From the NCBI GenBank assembly GCA_025924755.1, contig JAICHT010000033.1, positions 1 to 17,744 of the forward strand: 17,744 nt of DNA, given 5' to 3'. Positions 1 to 7,622 of this stretch are shown here, piece after piece (positions within the stretch are counted from its first letter, which is position 1; each line of letters starts with the position of its first letter). The notes beneath the pieces were generated by a model. It did not search any database and had not been told where the DNA came from. It saw only the letters and a list, made by a program, of their open reading frames with translations. Origin of the DNA: Chitinophagaceae bacterium. Lineage in GTDB: Bacteria; Bacteroidota; Bacteroidia; Chitinophagales; Chitinophagaceae. Both the position numbers and the translations under genes were made by a program.

Positions 1-505
1 AACTTAATATTCGTGTTATAACTGTCTTTCTCTGGACAGAATTACGCAAATAAATTCCTAATACTATAATTAATTCATCTTGGTTATTTGGTTGTTTCCA
101 ACTAATAATTCCTTTTTGCCTGAATAGTTCTACAGGTTCAGTGGAATCCGCTACTATTTCATTATTAGATAGATTGAACCATTTCCAGTTGTATGAAAAA
201 ACACCTCTGGTTGCCCAACTGTAACGCTTATTACCCGTCAGATTTAAAGTTGCAGAAGGTGAAAAATTAAAAACGTTATTTATCGTAACAGTTCCAATAT
301 TTTGCCCGGTCTCATTGTCAACGATTGCAATTATGCGTTTAAAAAAACCTTGTGAAACAAATGTATAACGGTGCCCAAATATTGTAGTTTCTACTGTCGA
401 ACCAAGCCATTCAGTTTTATATAATTTTCCAATTTGGATATTATCCCTGAAAATTGAATAATTGTCTTTGAAAAATGATGTTTCGAATGTTAAAGATTGT
501 TGCAT
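1..505 (-). CDS. Hypothetical protein, possible tubby/LURP-one-like fold (3' end cut by window edge)
   Basis: An open frame of 168 codons starts with ATG at 505 and runs off the left edge without a stop. It begins MQQSLTFETSFFKDNYSIF. The residues form short beta-strand-like blocks rich in aromatics and in Asn, Lys and Gly: a segment reading IGKLYKTEWLGS (about 25-36), then GHRYTFVSQGFFKR (about 44-57), then VDNETGQNIGTVTI (about 62-75). Alternating strands of the kind 'cofactor-free barrel, K-G-F-F-K-R' resemble the tubby C-terminal/LURP-one-like domains found as small cytoplasmic proteins in Bacteroidota. This fold assignment is inference from pattern only. There is no signal peptide and no obvious membrane segment. 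No convincing Shine-Dalgarno sequence precedes the ATG. Base composition is more AT-rich than in the arginine genes. The reading frame itself is well supported; the function is unknown. Confidence 0.7.
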   Translation of the reverse strand, partial: MQQSLTFETSFFKDNYSIFRDNIQIGKLYKTEWLGSTVETTIFGHRYTFVSQGFFKRIIAIVDNETGQNIGTVTINNVFNFSPSATLNLTGNKRYSWATRGVFSYNWKWFNLSNNEIVADSTEPVELFRQKGIISWKQPNNQDELIIVLGIYLRNSVQRKTVITRILS

Positions 506-655
506 AAATATCAAAGGTTTAAATGTGGCACTTATATAACAGCCCACACTAAGATAGATGCAGTTGTACGCAATTGCAAATTTTCAAGCGCTTTGATTTT
601 CATCACTTCTTCATTACGCAATATTTATTGTGCATTGACCAATTATTCCTTACCC

Positions 656-808
656 CTAAGCGTGTGTACTTTTAGGTACAAGGATAAATGTATATTGTGC
701 CATCTGGGCAAAGTTTCCATCGGTGTATTGCTGATGCATCTTAGACCTGGCATAGATTTGAAATCCGTAGGCCAGCTGCCTTGCGCCTAGTACCGAATTA
801 CTATTAAA
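656..808 (-). pseudogene. Possible 3' remnant of a decayed gene
   Basis: Reading the minus strand from just after a TAG at 811-809 gives 50 sense codons ending in TAG at 658-656. The product has ordinary protein-like composition, including a stretch reading RQLAYGFQIYARSKMHQQY and ending in LVPKSTHA. Its codon choice (GCC, CTG, TAC, CAG, ATC) looks like that of the real genes nearby rather than random AT-rich spacer. There is no ATG at its upstream edge; the only internal Met codons are late. It therefore reads as the C-terminal end of a gene whose upstream part has been lost or frameshifted. I do not recognise the family. It may equally be a chance open frame. Confidence 0.3.
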
Positions 809-821
809 CTATGATGACAAC

Positions 822-841
822 GGTTTGAGAAATTTCAAACC
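822..841 (-). terminator. Candidate hairpin terminator after the outer-membrane protein gene
   Basis: A perfect 7-bp inverted repeat, GGTTTGA and TCAAACC, with a 6-base loop starts 6 bases downstream of the stop codon of the minus-strand gene ending at 848. Its position suits transcription termination of the oxidase and beta-barrel unit. No clean U-run follows it on the minus strand (the next bases read GTTGTCATC), so intrinsic termination would be weak. It could instead be an mRNA 3'-end stabiliser. Confidence 0.3.
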
Positions 842-847
842 CATATT

Positions 848-1417
848 TTACAACCCAATATTGTAGGAGAAATTGAAGATAGGACGGCTGCCATATGGCG
901 AGTTTGAATTTTGAAGCACATCATACATCAGCGAAATAATGAGGGCGCTCCTGCCCTGCGGCAACACCAGGCCACCACCCGCTAATAAACTGGGAACGAC
1001 AGCAGACGGCAGTTTATACGATTGCTTGGGCGGGCCAAATAAAGTTTCTTTACCAAAAACATAATTGGCTTCCGGCTGCACCTGAAGCATGATATTTCTT
1101 ATGGGATAGACTCTTCCAAAAATATTTAACCCCGCAACGCCCTGCGCGGTTTTGCTATACGAATTGCCCTGGTAATCTCTTTCTTTCACACTAATGTACT
1201 GGGCGTTGATACCGGCACCGGCAGCAAAATGGTTAGTAAAACGGTAGCCTAATTGCGGAGAAAGATTTAGAAATGTATAATCGCCAAAACTTAAGCCTAA
1301 ATTACCGGCCACAAACAACCTGTCTTTTTGAAAACCTTTCTGCGGCGCTTCTTCATCTTGTGCAAAAAGATGGGATACTGTTATCAAACAAAGAACAGCA
1401 AGAAGATATTTTTTCAT
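848..1417 (-). CDS. Small outer-membrane beta-barrel protein
   Basis: The product has 189 residues. An N-terminal signal peptide is clear: two lysines, a hydrophobic core LLAVLCLITVSHLF, then a cleavage site around AQ-DEE (residues 19-20). The mature part consists of alternating amphipathic strands with aromatic girdle residues (for example LGYRFTNHFAAGAGINAQY and PIFNFSYNIGL). It ends in a beta-strand, as expected for a barrel inserted by the BAM machinery. Size and layout fit the 8-stranded 'outer membrane beta-barrel' proteins common in Bacteroidota. The ligand or role cannot be read from the sequence. It begins 25 bases after the stop of the FAD oxidase gene on the same strand, so the two are probably co-transcribed. 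A hairpin follows its stop codon. Confidence 0.8.
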   Translation of the reverse strand: MKKYLLAVLCLITVSHLFAQDEEAPQKGFQKDRLFVAGNLGLSFGDYTFLNLSPQLGYRFTNHFAAGAGINAQYISVKERDYQGNSYSKTAQGVAGLNIFGRVYPIRNIMLQVQPEANYVFGKETLFGPPKQSYKLPSAVVPSLLAGGGLVLPQGRSALIISLMYDVLQNSNSPYGSRPIFNFSYNIGL

Positions 1418-1442
1418 TACGGATATTTAAATAATAACGAGA

Positions 1443-2858
1443 TCAGGCTTCAAAAATTTTCCCGGCGTTTAATATATTATTGGGGTCAAATATCTTTTTT
1501 ATCTGCCGCATAATATCCAGTTGTTTTGCATCAAACACAATATCCATATAGCCTTTCTGCACTAACCCAATACCATGTTCGCCGCTGATAGTACCTCCCA
1601 GGCTTTGCACCAACTGAAACAAAGCCCGCAAGCTCTGGATCATTTCCGGATCGCTTTGGCTGTTTTTGGTGCCGGGTTTATTTATGCGAATATGCAAATT
1701 GCCATCACCGGCATGGCCATAGCACACTGCATGAAAATGATATTGCTTTCCGAGTTCTTTTACGCCACGAATCAATGCAGGCAATTGTGCACGCGGCACT
1801 ACCGTATCTTCTTCAATAGTATAGCCACTCATTTTCACTGCTTCTGCTACCCTTCTGCGAAGCTTCCATAGCTCCGCTTTCTGCTGGGCATCGTCGGCAA
1901 AATATACTTCGCCGGCATCATATCCGGTAAGCAGTTCTGCAATGGCTTCCATTTCGGCCATCAATGCATCCATATGGTTGCCATCCACTTCTATAATCAA
2001 ATGCGCTTCTGTTTCCGGGGTAATAGGTACCGCCGTACTATCAACCATTTTACTTACAATCTCCAACGCTTCAATTTCTACCAGTTCCAAAGCGCTCGGT
2101 GTAAATCCTGCACGGAATATGGCACTTACGGCTTCACCTGCGGTTTCCAGCGATTTGAAAGGCACCAACATCAACAGGTCGTACTTGGGATGCGGAATCA
2201 GTTTCAACACTATTTTAGTTACAATTCCTAAAGTTCCTTCGCTGCCTACCATTAACTGGGTAAGGTTATATCCGGTAGAATTTTTTAATACATTAGCCCC
2301 TGTCCATATGATTTCGCCGGTAGGCAATACTACTTCCAGGTTCAATACATAATCTTTTACCACACCGTATTTTACAGCTTTTGGTCCGCCGCTGTTTTCG
2401 GCTACATTTCCTCCAATCATACACGAGCCACGGCTGCTGGGGTCGGGCGGATAAAACAATCCTTTCGCTTTTACGGCATCCTGCAATACTTCGGTAATCA
2501 CACCGGGCTCTGTAGTTACCTGCAGGTTCCGTTCATCAATATCAATAATTTTATTAAGCCGTTCAATAGATAGCAGCACGCCACCTAAATGTGGTAATGC
2601 ACCGCCACTTAAACCAGTGCCGGCCGCCCGCGGCGTTACCGGAATTTTGTATTGATTGCAGATCTTTAGTATATCGCTGATTTCCTGGGCATTGCCCGGC
2701 TTAATAACCACATCGGGTAAAAAGTGTAAATCTTCGGTTTGGTCCTGCGCATATTGGCCCAGCACTTCTTCATCTACAAAAACATAAGCTTCTCCTGAAA
2801 TTTTTTTAAATGCATCCAAGTGCTCCAGCACAGGAGTTGTGATTGTACCTGTCGTCAT
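1443..2858 (-). CDS. FAD-linked oxidase, GlcD family
   Basis: The product has 471 residues, the usual length for GlcD/D-lactate dehydrogenase-type flavoproteins. The N-terminal PCMH-type FAD domain shows PRAAGTGLSGGALPHLGG (about 77-93), the GGNVAENSGGPKAVKYG loop (about 149-165) and GSEGTLGIVT (about 205-214). The C-terminal cap domain has CYGHAGDGNLH (about 379-389), whose histidines belong to the metal/substrate site of this family, and SGEHGIG (425-431) near the end. Such enzymes oxidise a 2-hydroxy acid (glycolate, D-lactate, D-2-hydroxyglutarate) to the 2-oxo acid and pass electrons to quinone or another acceptor. The substrate cannot be fixed from sequence. No partner glcE/glcF genes or iron-sulfur domain are present in this window. 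A TACATTTG promoter-like octamer lies about 30 bases upstream. Start ATG at 2858. Confidence 0.9.
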   Translation of the reverse strand: MTTGTITTPVLEHLDAFKKISGEAYVFVDEEVLGQYAQDQTEDLHFLPDVVIKPGNAQEISDILKICNQYKIPVTPRAAGTGLSGGALPHLGGVLLSIERLNKIIDIDERNLQVTTEPGVITEVLQDAVKAKGLFYPPDPSSRGSCMIGGNVAENSGGPKAVKYGVVKDYVLNLEVVLPTGEIIWTGANVLKNSTGYNLTQLMVGSEGTLGIVTKIVLKLIPHPKYDLLMLVPFKSLETAGEAVSAIFRAGFTPSALELVEIEALEIVSKMVDSTAVPITPETEAHLIIEVDGNHMDALMAEMEAIAELLTGYDAGEVYFADDAQQKAELWKLRRRVAEAVKMSGYTIEEDTVVPRAQLPALIRGVKELGKQYHFHAVCYGHAGDGNLHIRINKPGTKNSQSDPEMIQSLRALFQLVQSLGGTISGEHGIGLVQKGYMDIVFDAKQLDIMRQIKKIFDPNNILNAGKIFEA

Positions 2859-2887
2859 ATCAATAATGCTGATTAATAAAAGCGATG

Positions 2888-2895
2888 CAAATGTA
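2888..2895 (-). promoter_or_regulatory. Candidate -7 promoter element for the FAD oxidase
   Basis: On the minus strand this reads TACATTTG, a full match to the Bacteroidota -7 consensus TAnnTTTG, and it is identical to the octamer upstream of the arginine operon. It would place the transcription start about 25 bases before the ATG of the oxidase gene at 2858. No clear TTTG -33 element is seen at the usual spacing, so support rests on the octamer and its position alone. Confidence 0.4.
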
Positions 2896-2916
2896 AAGTT
2901 TCTATAAAAGGCAGCA

Positions 2917-3960
2917 CTACTGATTTTTAAAACTCGGACACATCACTTCGTGCTTATTTCCTTTAAACTGGTCGAACAAACCTTGTTTTACCAAAGCGAA
3001 TTCAAATGCACCGCGGGTGTTGTTGTAATTTTTTAAAGTAGAAGTAGTAGCATCATATGTAAAAGTGAAAGTATAGTCTTTATAACCCAACCCAATCATG
3101 GGTATTACCGCATCCTGGTAGCGATAATATAAGCCACCTATCAACTGGTAATCGCCACCGCTGGCGTTTATATCATAATGCGCATTTAAACCAGCCACTA
3201 TTTCATATGCGTTGGCTTCTTCCGAAACATAGGCATTCGGGTTCACAATCCATTGATCGTTTACCATAAAACTGCCGTTTAAAAAAGCAGTATACCGTAT
3301 GGGCACCCGCGTATCCGTTTCACCATAATCATCAAAAAAAGATTCGTGCGGACGATTGACGTGCATCGCAGAAAAACCAGCGTTTACATATACTTTATTT
3401 GTAGGAAAATAAGCATAGTTCATACCTACCTGCATATCTAAATACCCGATATTATTGTTGGCTAAGGCCACGCTGGTTGGTAGTTTATTATCGAAAAACT
3501 TACCGTCAAACTGGTCGGGGAACTTTAAGTTCAACGTATTGATTTGCTTATTGGCATAGCCGGTATTGAAGCCCAGGCTCAGCAAGCTGCCCGAACCTAT
3601 CATTTGATGATATGCGACCGAGCCATAGACCTTGGTAGAAGTCAGGCTTCCGCTTCCGGCCACATCCCGCAATATCACTCCGCCTATTCCTATCCAGCCG
3701 TTATCAAAGCGGTTGCGCATGATTTGCGCATCGCCATAAGCACTCATAGTTTTATAGGGCATCGACATAATAGACGACCATTGATCCCGGTAATTAATAC
3801 CCAGGCGGTAATCCCCATCCGGTATAAAGCCGGTGTTGGCGGGGTTTGTTACAAGCGGTGAATTGAAGAATTGAGAAAAATGCAAATCCTGTGCATGCAG
3901 AAAATCAACAAGCAACACGCTGCAGCAGGCTAGTATGATTTTTAATTTACGAGACGACAT
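2917..3960 (-). CDS. PorP/SprF-family type IX secretion-associated membrane protein
   Basis: The product has 347 residues from the ATG at 3960. I prefer this start to the GTG at 3975 because GAGG (minus strand of 3970-3973) sits 9 bases upstream as a Shine-Dalgarno sequence, and a GTG start would overlap it. The N-terminus is a signal peptide (SSRKLKIILACCSVLLVDFLHAQ), then DLHFSQFFNSPLVTNPANTG, the characteristic opening of PorP/SprF proteins. The rest consists of beta-strands of an outer-membrane barrel, with family-typical phrases such as LGINYRDQW and MNYAYF. PorP/SprF proteins work with T9SS substrates carrying the type B (gliding-motility/CHU_C) sorting domain. The gene starts 16 bases after the stop of exactly such a protein, so the two form a cargo plus partner unit. 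No SprA, GldK-N or other core T9SS genes are in the window. Confidence 0.88.
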   Translation of the reverse strand: MSSRKLKIILACCSVLLVDFLHAQDLHFSQFFNSPLVTNPANTGFIPDGDYRLGINYRDQWSSIMSMPYKTMSAYGDAQIMRNRFDNGWIGIGGVILRDVAGSGSLTSTKVYGSVAYHQMIGSGSLLSLGFNTGYANKQINTLNLKFPDQFDGKFFDNKLPTSVALANNNIGYLDMQVGMNYAYFPTNKVYVNAGFSAMHVNRPHESFFDDYGETDTRVPIRYTAFLNGSFMVNDQWIVNPNAYVSEEANAYEIVAGLNAHYDINASGGDYQLIGGLYYRYQDAVIPMIGLGYKDYTFTFTYDATTSTLKNYNNTRGAFEFALVKQGLFDQFKGNKHEVMCPSFKNQ

Positions 3961-3976
3961 ATAAAATTTCCTCACT

Positions 3977-6900
3977 TTATCTTATTAAAGTAATGTCACC
4001 TTTTTTAGTTATTTTTTGACCATCTACAAATTCCACATCCAGCGTGTAGGCATATACATCCATTGGCTGCAACACTCCTTTATATCGTCCATCCCATCCA
4101 GCGGCCTTACTACCCGATTCAAACATTTTTTGTCCCCAGCGGTTCCATATAATAAAGCGCATCTTGGCAATACCATAGCCTCTAACACCTACCCGGCTGT
4201 TGATGTCGCCACTTAATGGTGTAAAGGCATTGGGCACATCTACAGAAGTAGAAACAATTACCTGCACGGCTTTGCAAACAGTATCGGTACAATTGGAAGC
4301 ATTATAGGCTATTAAACAGGCATTGTAAGTACCCGTAGCATTGTAATCATGCGATAGCGGTTGTGCAGAAGTGGTAAGCAAACTGTCGCCATCACCAAAC
4401 AACCATTTATAATTGGTGGCGTTGGAGGACAAATTAGTAAACGTAACCGGGCGATTTAGTTCCGGTGGCTGTGGCGCAGCAGTATAGCTTGCAGTTGGTT
4501 TATCAAAAACCTGTATGGATACGGATGCCGAATCCTGGTCGAAGCAAGGCTCCGGTTCTGTAGCTACCAACTTAACGATATAGGTGCCGGGATTTGTAAA
4601 TACATGAGGCACTTCCAGATCAGTGCTTTCCAGGGGTGCGGTGCCATCGCCAAAATTCCAGATAAATCTTTGCCCACCAGTGGACGTATTTTTAAACACT
4701 ACACTTGATGGGGCGCAACCTGCTAATGGAGCTTCTATCTGGGCTTTTAAGGTAGGTGATATCCGCACTTCGTGCTCGATAGAATCCGGTGCATTGCAAT
4801 AGGCGGTATCTATCAAATACAATACTACCTTATAAGTACCTGCCGCGGTATACTGGTGTTCAACCACACCGCTGCCCGCCGTATCTAAAGGCGTATTATC
4901 TCCAAAGTTCCATACAAATGCTTTAGGCCCAAAGGCAGGGCCATTAGGAGCCACAGAACTATTTGTGAACCTGAATTTGAACGAGCCGCAAGGCAATAAT
5001 CGTTCTGATGTAAACACAGGCTGGGCTTCGTTATTACCCACCCGTACGTATTTGTAAGCCGTATCGCGAATGTTACAGCTATTAGGGTCTATTGCAATCA
5101 GCATCACTTTGTAAAAGCCTGTATTTTGATAGGTATGCGATACCTGGTAATTGGCTGCTGTAGTTGTTTCCCTTGGAGAGCCGTCGCCATAGTCCCACTC
5201 ATAACTCGCAGCATTTTGAATAGTATCTTTAAATTCGATTTTCAGCGGCACGCAGCCTGCGGTATCGTTTACTACCCCGTTTATAGAAGCTTGCAAACCG
5301 GCGTGTACGCCTGCAAAATTAAAGGCAACCTTAATCATGGCCAGGTCGCAAAAGCTAGAACGGTTCACCGGTTCGGCCGCACCAATAGTGGTAGGGAAAG
5401 GCGTACGGGGCTGGCGGTTACAATCGGCACAAATGGCTTGGTAAATAACTCCGTTTTTATCAAAGCGGCTAGTACCACCATCCACATGATCGGGAAAGCC
5501 ACCATCCTTACCAAAGAAATCTCCATAAAGCTGGTCGGTAGCATCACGTTTTAAAACAAAAAAGTAAAAATCGTTGCCGTCAGTATGGTCTTTAACAATC
5601 GAACTTTTTAATTTTAAGCCGGAGGTTCCGGCAGATGGAAACCCCTGAATTTCGCCTCCCCAGCCCGATACATATACGTTTTCACAACGGTCTACTAAAA
5701 AAGCAATTGGCGAAATATTTGGATACGTACCTCCTGTACCAAACACGGTAGAGTATACAAAAGCAGACAAGTCTTTTTCCAGTTTAACAATGAAATTTTT
5801 GCCTCCGGCATCCGAATAAAATGTAGGCGTGCCTTCTGCTTGCTTGGTTGGCCAGGTGCCTCTTGTTTGCCCGGTTACATATGGATATCCAAACTTATCG
5901 AACTGGATGCCGTACACCTGGTCAATAGAAGAAGTGCCTAAATAAATAGAAGAAGGCGCCCCGCCACTGGTATTAATTATCGAAACGAATCCATCTATGC
6001 TGCCGCCAAAAGCAGAACCCGTTGGCCCGTTGTGTATACCCGGAAAATCATTGCTTTCCGTACCGCCTGCTACATATACGTTTCCATCAAAAGGGTTTAA
6101 TGCCAGTACATAGGCTGCATCATTTCCGGAACCACCAATATGTGTGCTATATAACAGGTTAGAAACAGTAGGATCTAATTTAAGCACTACGCCATCCTGC
6201 TCGCCCTTCAGGTCGGATTGAAAGCCATTAACCGAAGGAAATTTCTGTGACCGGGTGCAGGATGCCAACAAAATGTTTCCCCCGCCATCCAATATCACTT
6301 CACTACGGGCATCATCACCATAATTCTGTTCCAGTGAACTGGCTTTTTCATGCCCCTGGTCAATGTTCATTCCATCATCTCCTGTACCGCCAATTCTTTT
6401 AGAACCAATCAGTGCAGAACCATCAGCATTCAATTTAGTGACTATAATATCAAACCCACCCCCATCGCCTATAAGCCCGCTGCCTGTAGTAGGATAGTTA
6501 GGCGAATTGCTTCGGCCAGCTATAATTAAATTACCATCAGCATCGCACACCAGGCTATGCGGCTGCTCGTTACCAGAGCCGCCAATATAGGTGGCATACA
6601 ATCGCTGGCTGCCTCTGGAATTTAATTTTACAATACCAATATCAAAGGGCAATGAACCGTTGCCCCCGCCCCAGTTTTGCTGAAACGAACCGGTGGTGGT
6701 AGGGAAGCCTTCGCTAAACACAATACCACCACCAAACATGCTGCCATCCGGGCCATAGGTAGCGGTGTAGCCCCATTGCGTAGCACGGCTTCCGGCAAAG
6801 GAAACAAACACCAGGGTCGGGTCTATAATTAAAGTAGAATTAGGATCGTAATTTTTTGCAATGAAGGTTACGATATTATCCTTTACTTGGTAATTAACCA

Positions 6901-7567
6901 GTACTTCTTTCTTTTCTTTACTGTTATATTGATAACTGTAAGGCGATAGTTCTTTTACGGTTCCTACCGAGGTGCCCACCAGTAATTGGCGGTCTTTAAC
7001 CTGCAACCCGTTTACGCCGGTATACTTTAATGCTATATCAGAAAGCTTAGCTCCGGGATTGACTATCAGGTCGTATTTGATTTGACCATTGTACGAATAA
7101 TACCGAAGGTCAATATTGGGATATAAATTTTTGATAGTAATGCCCTGGTATACTTTACAATGCGAAGCCCATTTAGAAGGGTCGTTGCCAATAAAATAAT
7201 TGGTATATCCTTCCACTGCTTTATCCGGAATAATGGTTTTTGAAGGCAATGCATTTAAAAACTGCACCCGGTAAGCGTGGGAATGCATGCTTAACCGTTG
7301 TTCTTTGGCCATGGGTGTTAAATCGTCCTTATGGCCATGAACCATGTTCTGTACTTTATCCCAATCCAATATATCATGTTGTAATACGGTAAGGCCATCG
7401 TTATGAATAAACAGCGCACCGCCGGTAGGCACATTGGTCATGAACTTGACGCTTTTATCCCACTGGCCTTTATTTTCTATAAACTCAATAGGACTGTAAT
7501 CCTGGCTAAATCCTAAATAAAAACTGATGCAAAAAATAAGAAGAAGTATAGGCCTTTTGTACCTCAA
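3977..7567 (-). CDS. Secreted SBBP/PKD-repeat protein with gliding-motility-type (CHU_C) T9SS sorting domain
   Basis: The product has 1196 residues. A signal peptide (about 1-22, ending GFSQ) is followed by IEFIENKGQWDKSVKF, the typical start of the N-terminal domain that precedes SBBP repeats (DUF7948-like, to about 250). Residues about 250-760 are SBBP-type beta-propeller repeats, with recurring GGSGNEQ, GGTGDDG and GGSGNDA motifs followed by D-x-x-G-N-x-x-x-A-G phrases. Four PKD domains follow, each marked by W-x-[FY]-G-D-[GN]; their Trp residues are at 791, 886, 970 and 1055, about 85-95 residues apart. Residues about 1111-1196 form the CHU_C domain (VPNAFTP, IWNRWGQKMFES, GWDGRYKG, ending KGDITLIR), the type B signal for T9SS export and surface attachment. 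The start is TTG: no ATG or GTG lies in frame between the upstream stop and the signal peptide. It is probably a surface adhesin or scaffold; the ligand is unknown. The PorP/SprF-like partner gene follows after 16 bases. Confidence 0.9.
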   Translation of the reverse strand: MRYKRPILLLIFCISFYLGFSQDYSPIEFIENKGQWDKSVKFMTNVPTGGALFIHNDGLTVLQHDILDWDKVQNMVHGHKDDLTPMAKEQRLSMHSHAYRVQFLNALPSKTIIPDKAVEGYTNYFIGNDPSKWASHCKVYQGITIKNLYPNIDLRYYSYNGQIKYDLIVNPGAKLSDIALKYTGVNGLQVKDRQLLVGTSVGTVKELSPYSYQYNSKEKKEVLVNYQVKDNIVTFIAKNYDPNSTLIIDPTLVFVSFAGSRATQWGYTATYGPDGSMFGGGIVFSEGFPTTTGSFQQNWGGGNGSLPFDIGIVKLNSRGSQRLYATYIGGSGNEQPHSLVCDADGNLIIAGRSNSPNYPTTGSGLIGDGGGFDIIVTKLNADGSALIGSKRIGGTGDDGMNIDQGHEKASSLEQNYGDDARSEVILDGGGNILLASCTRSQKFPSVNGFQSDLKGEQDGVVLKLDPTVSNLLYSTHIGGSGNDAAYVLALNPFDGNVYVAGGTESNDFPGIHNGPTGSAFGGSIDGFVSIINTSGGAPSSIYLGTSSIDQVYGIQFDKFGYPYVTGQTRGTWPTKQAEGTPTFYSDAGGKNFIVKLEKDLSAFVYSTVFGTGGTYPNISPIAFLVDRCENVYVSGWGGEIQGFPSAGTSGLKLKSSIVKDHTDGNDFYFFVLKRDATDQLYGDFFGKDGGFPDHVDGGTSRFDKNGVIYQAICADCNRQPRTPFPTTIGAAEPVNRSSFCDLAMIKVAFNFAGVHAGLQASINGVVNDTAGCVPLKIEFKDTIQNAASYEWDYGDGSPRETTTAANYQVSHTYQNTGFYKVMLIAIDPNSCNIRDTAYKYVRVGNNEAQPVFTSERLLPCGSFKFRFTNSSVAPNGPAFGPKAFVWNFGDNTPLDTAGSGVVEHQYTAAGTYKVVLYLIDTAYCNAPDSIEHEVRISPTLKAQIEAPLAGCAPSSVVFKNTSTGGQRFIWNFGDGTAPLESTDLEVPHVFTNPGTYIVKLVATEPEPCFDQDSASVSIQVFDKPTASYTAAPQPPELNRPVTFTNLSSNATNYKWLFGDGDSLLTTSAQPLSHDYNATGTYNACLIAYNASNCTDTVCKAVQVIVSTSVDVPNAFTPLSGDINSRVGVRGYGIAKMRFIIWNRWGQKMFESGSKAAGWDGRYKGVLQPMDVYAYTLDVEFVDGQKITKKGDITLIR

Positions 7568-7622
7568 GGGATGTTTTGTTGAAATTAACTAATTAATACG
7601 AAAATTGTTGTGAAAGGGTTTG

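Larger units (their letters stand above)
506..847. other. Gene-poor stretch with a coding remnant
   Basis: These 342 bases lie between the left-edge gene and the outer-membrane protein gene, both on the minus strand, and contain no intact gene that I can support. Two things are visible: a 50-codon coding-like frame at 656-808 on the minus strand, and a short AT-rich hairpin at 822-841, both listed separately. A 97-codon plus-strand frame at 497-790 has low-quality composition and is antisense to the remnant, so I do not call it. I see no tRNA, no inverted terminal repeats and no direct repeats. Confidence 0.5.

Noticed and set aside
497..790. 97-codon plus-strand frame in the left intergenic stretch
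   Set aside because: Its composition is unlike a protein of this genome. It overlaps the start of the left-edge gene and runs antisense to the more protein-like minus-strand fragment at 656-808.
1443..2858. Reading the oxidase specifically as glycolate oxidase subunit GlcD or D-lactate dehydrogenase
   Set aside because: The motifs are shared by many 2-hydroxy-acid flavoproteins, and no glcE/glcF or lactate genes are nearby to decide.
7568..7622. AT-rich palindrome-like TTAATTAGTTAA before the CHU_C gene as an operator
   Set aside because: It is short and made only of A and T with a single G, so it is expected by chance in AT-rich spacer. No second copy was seen.
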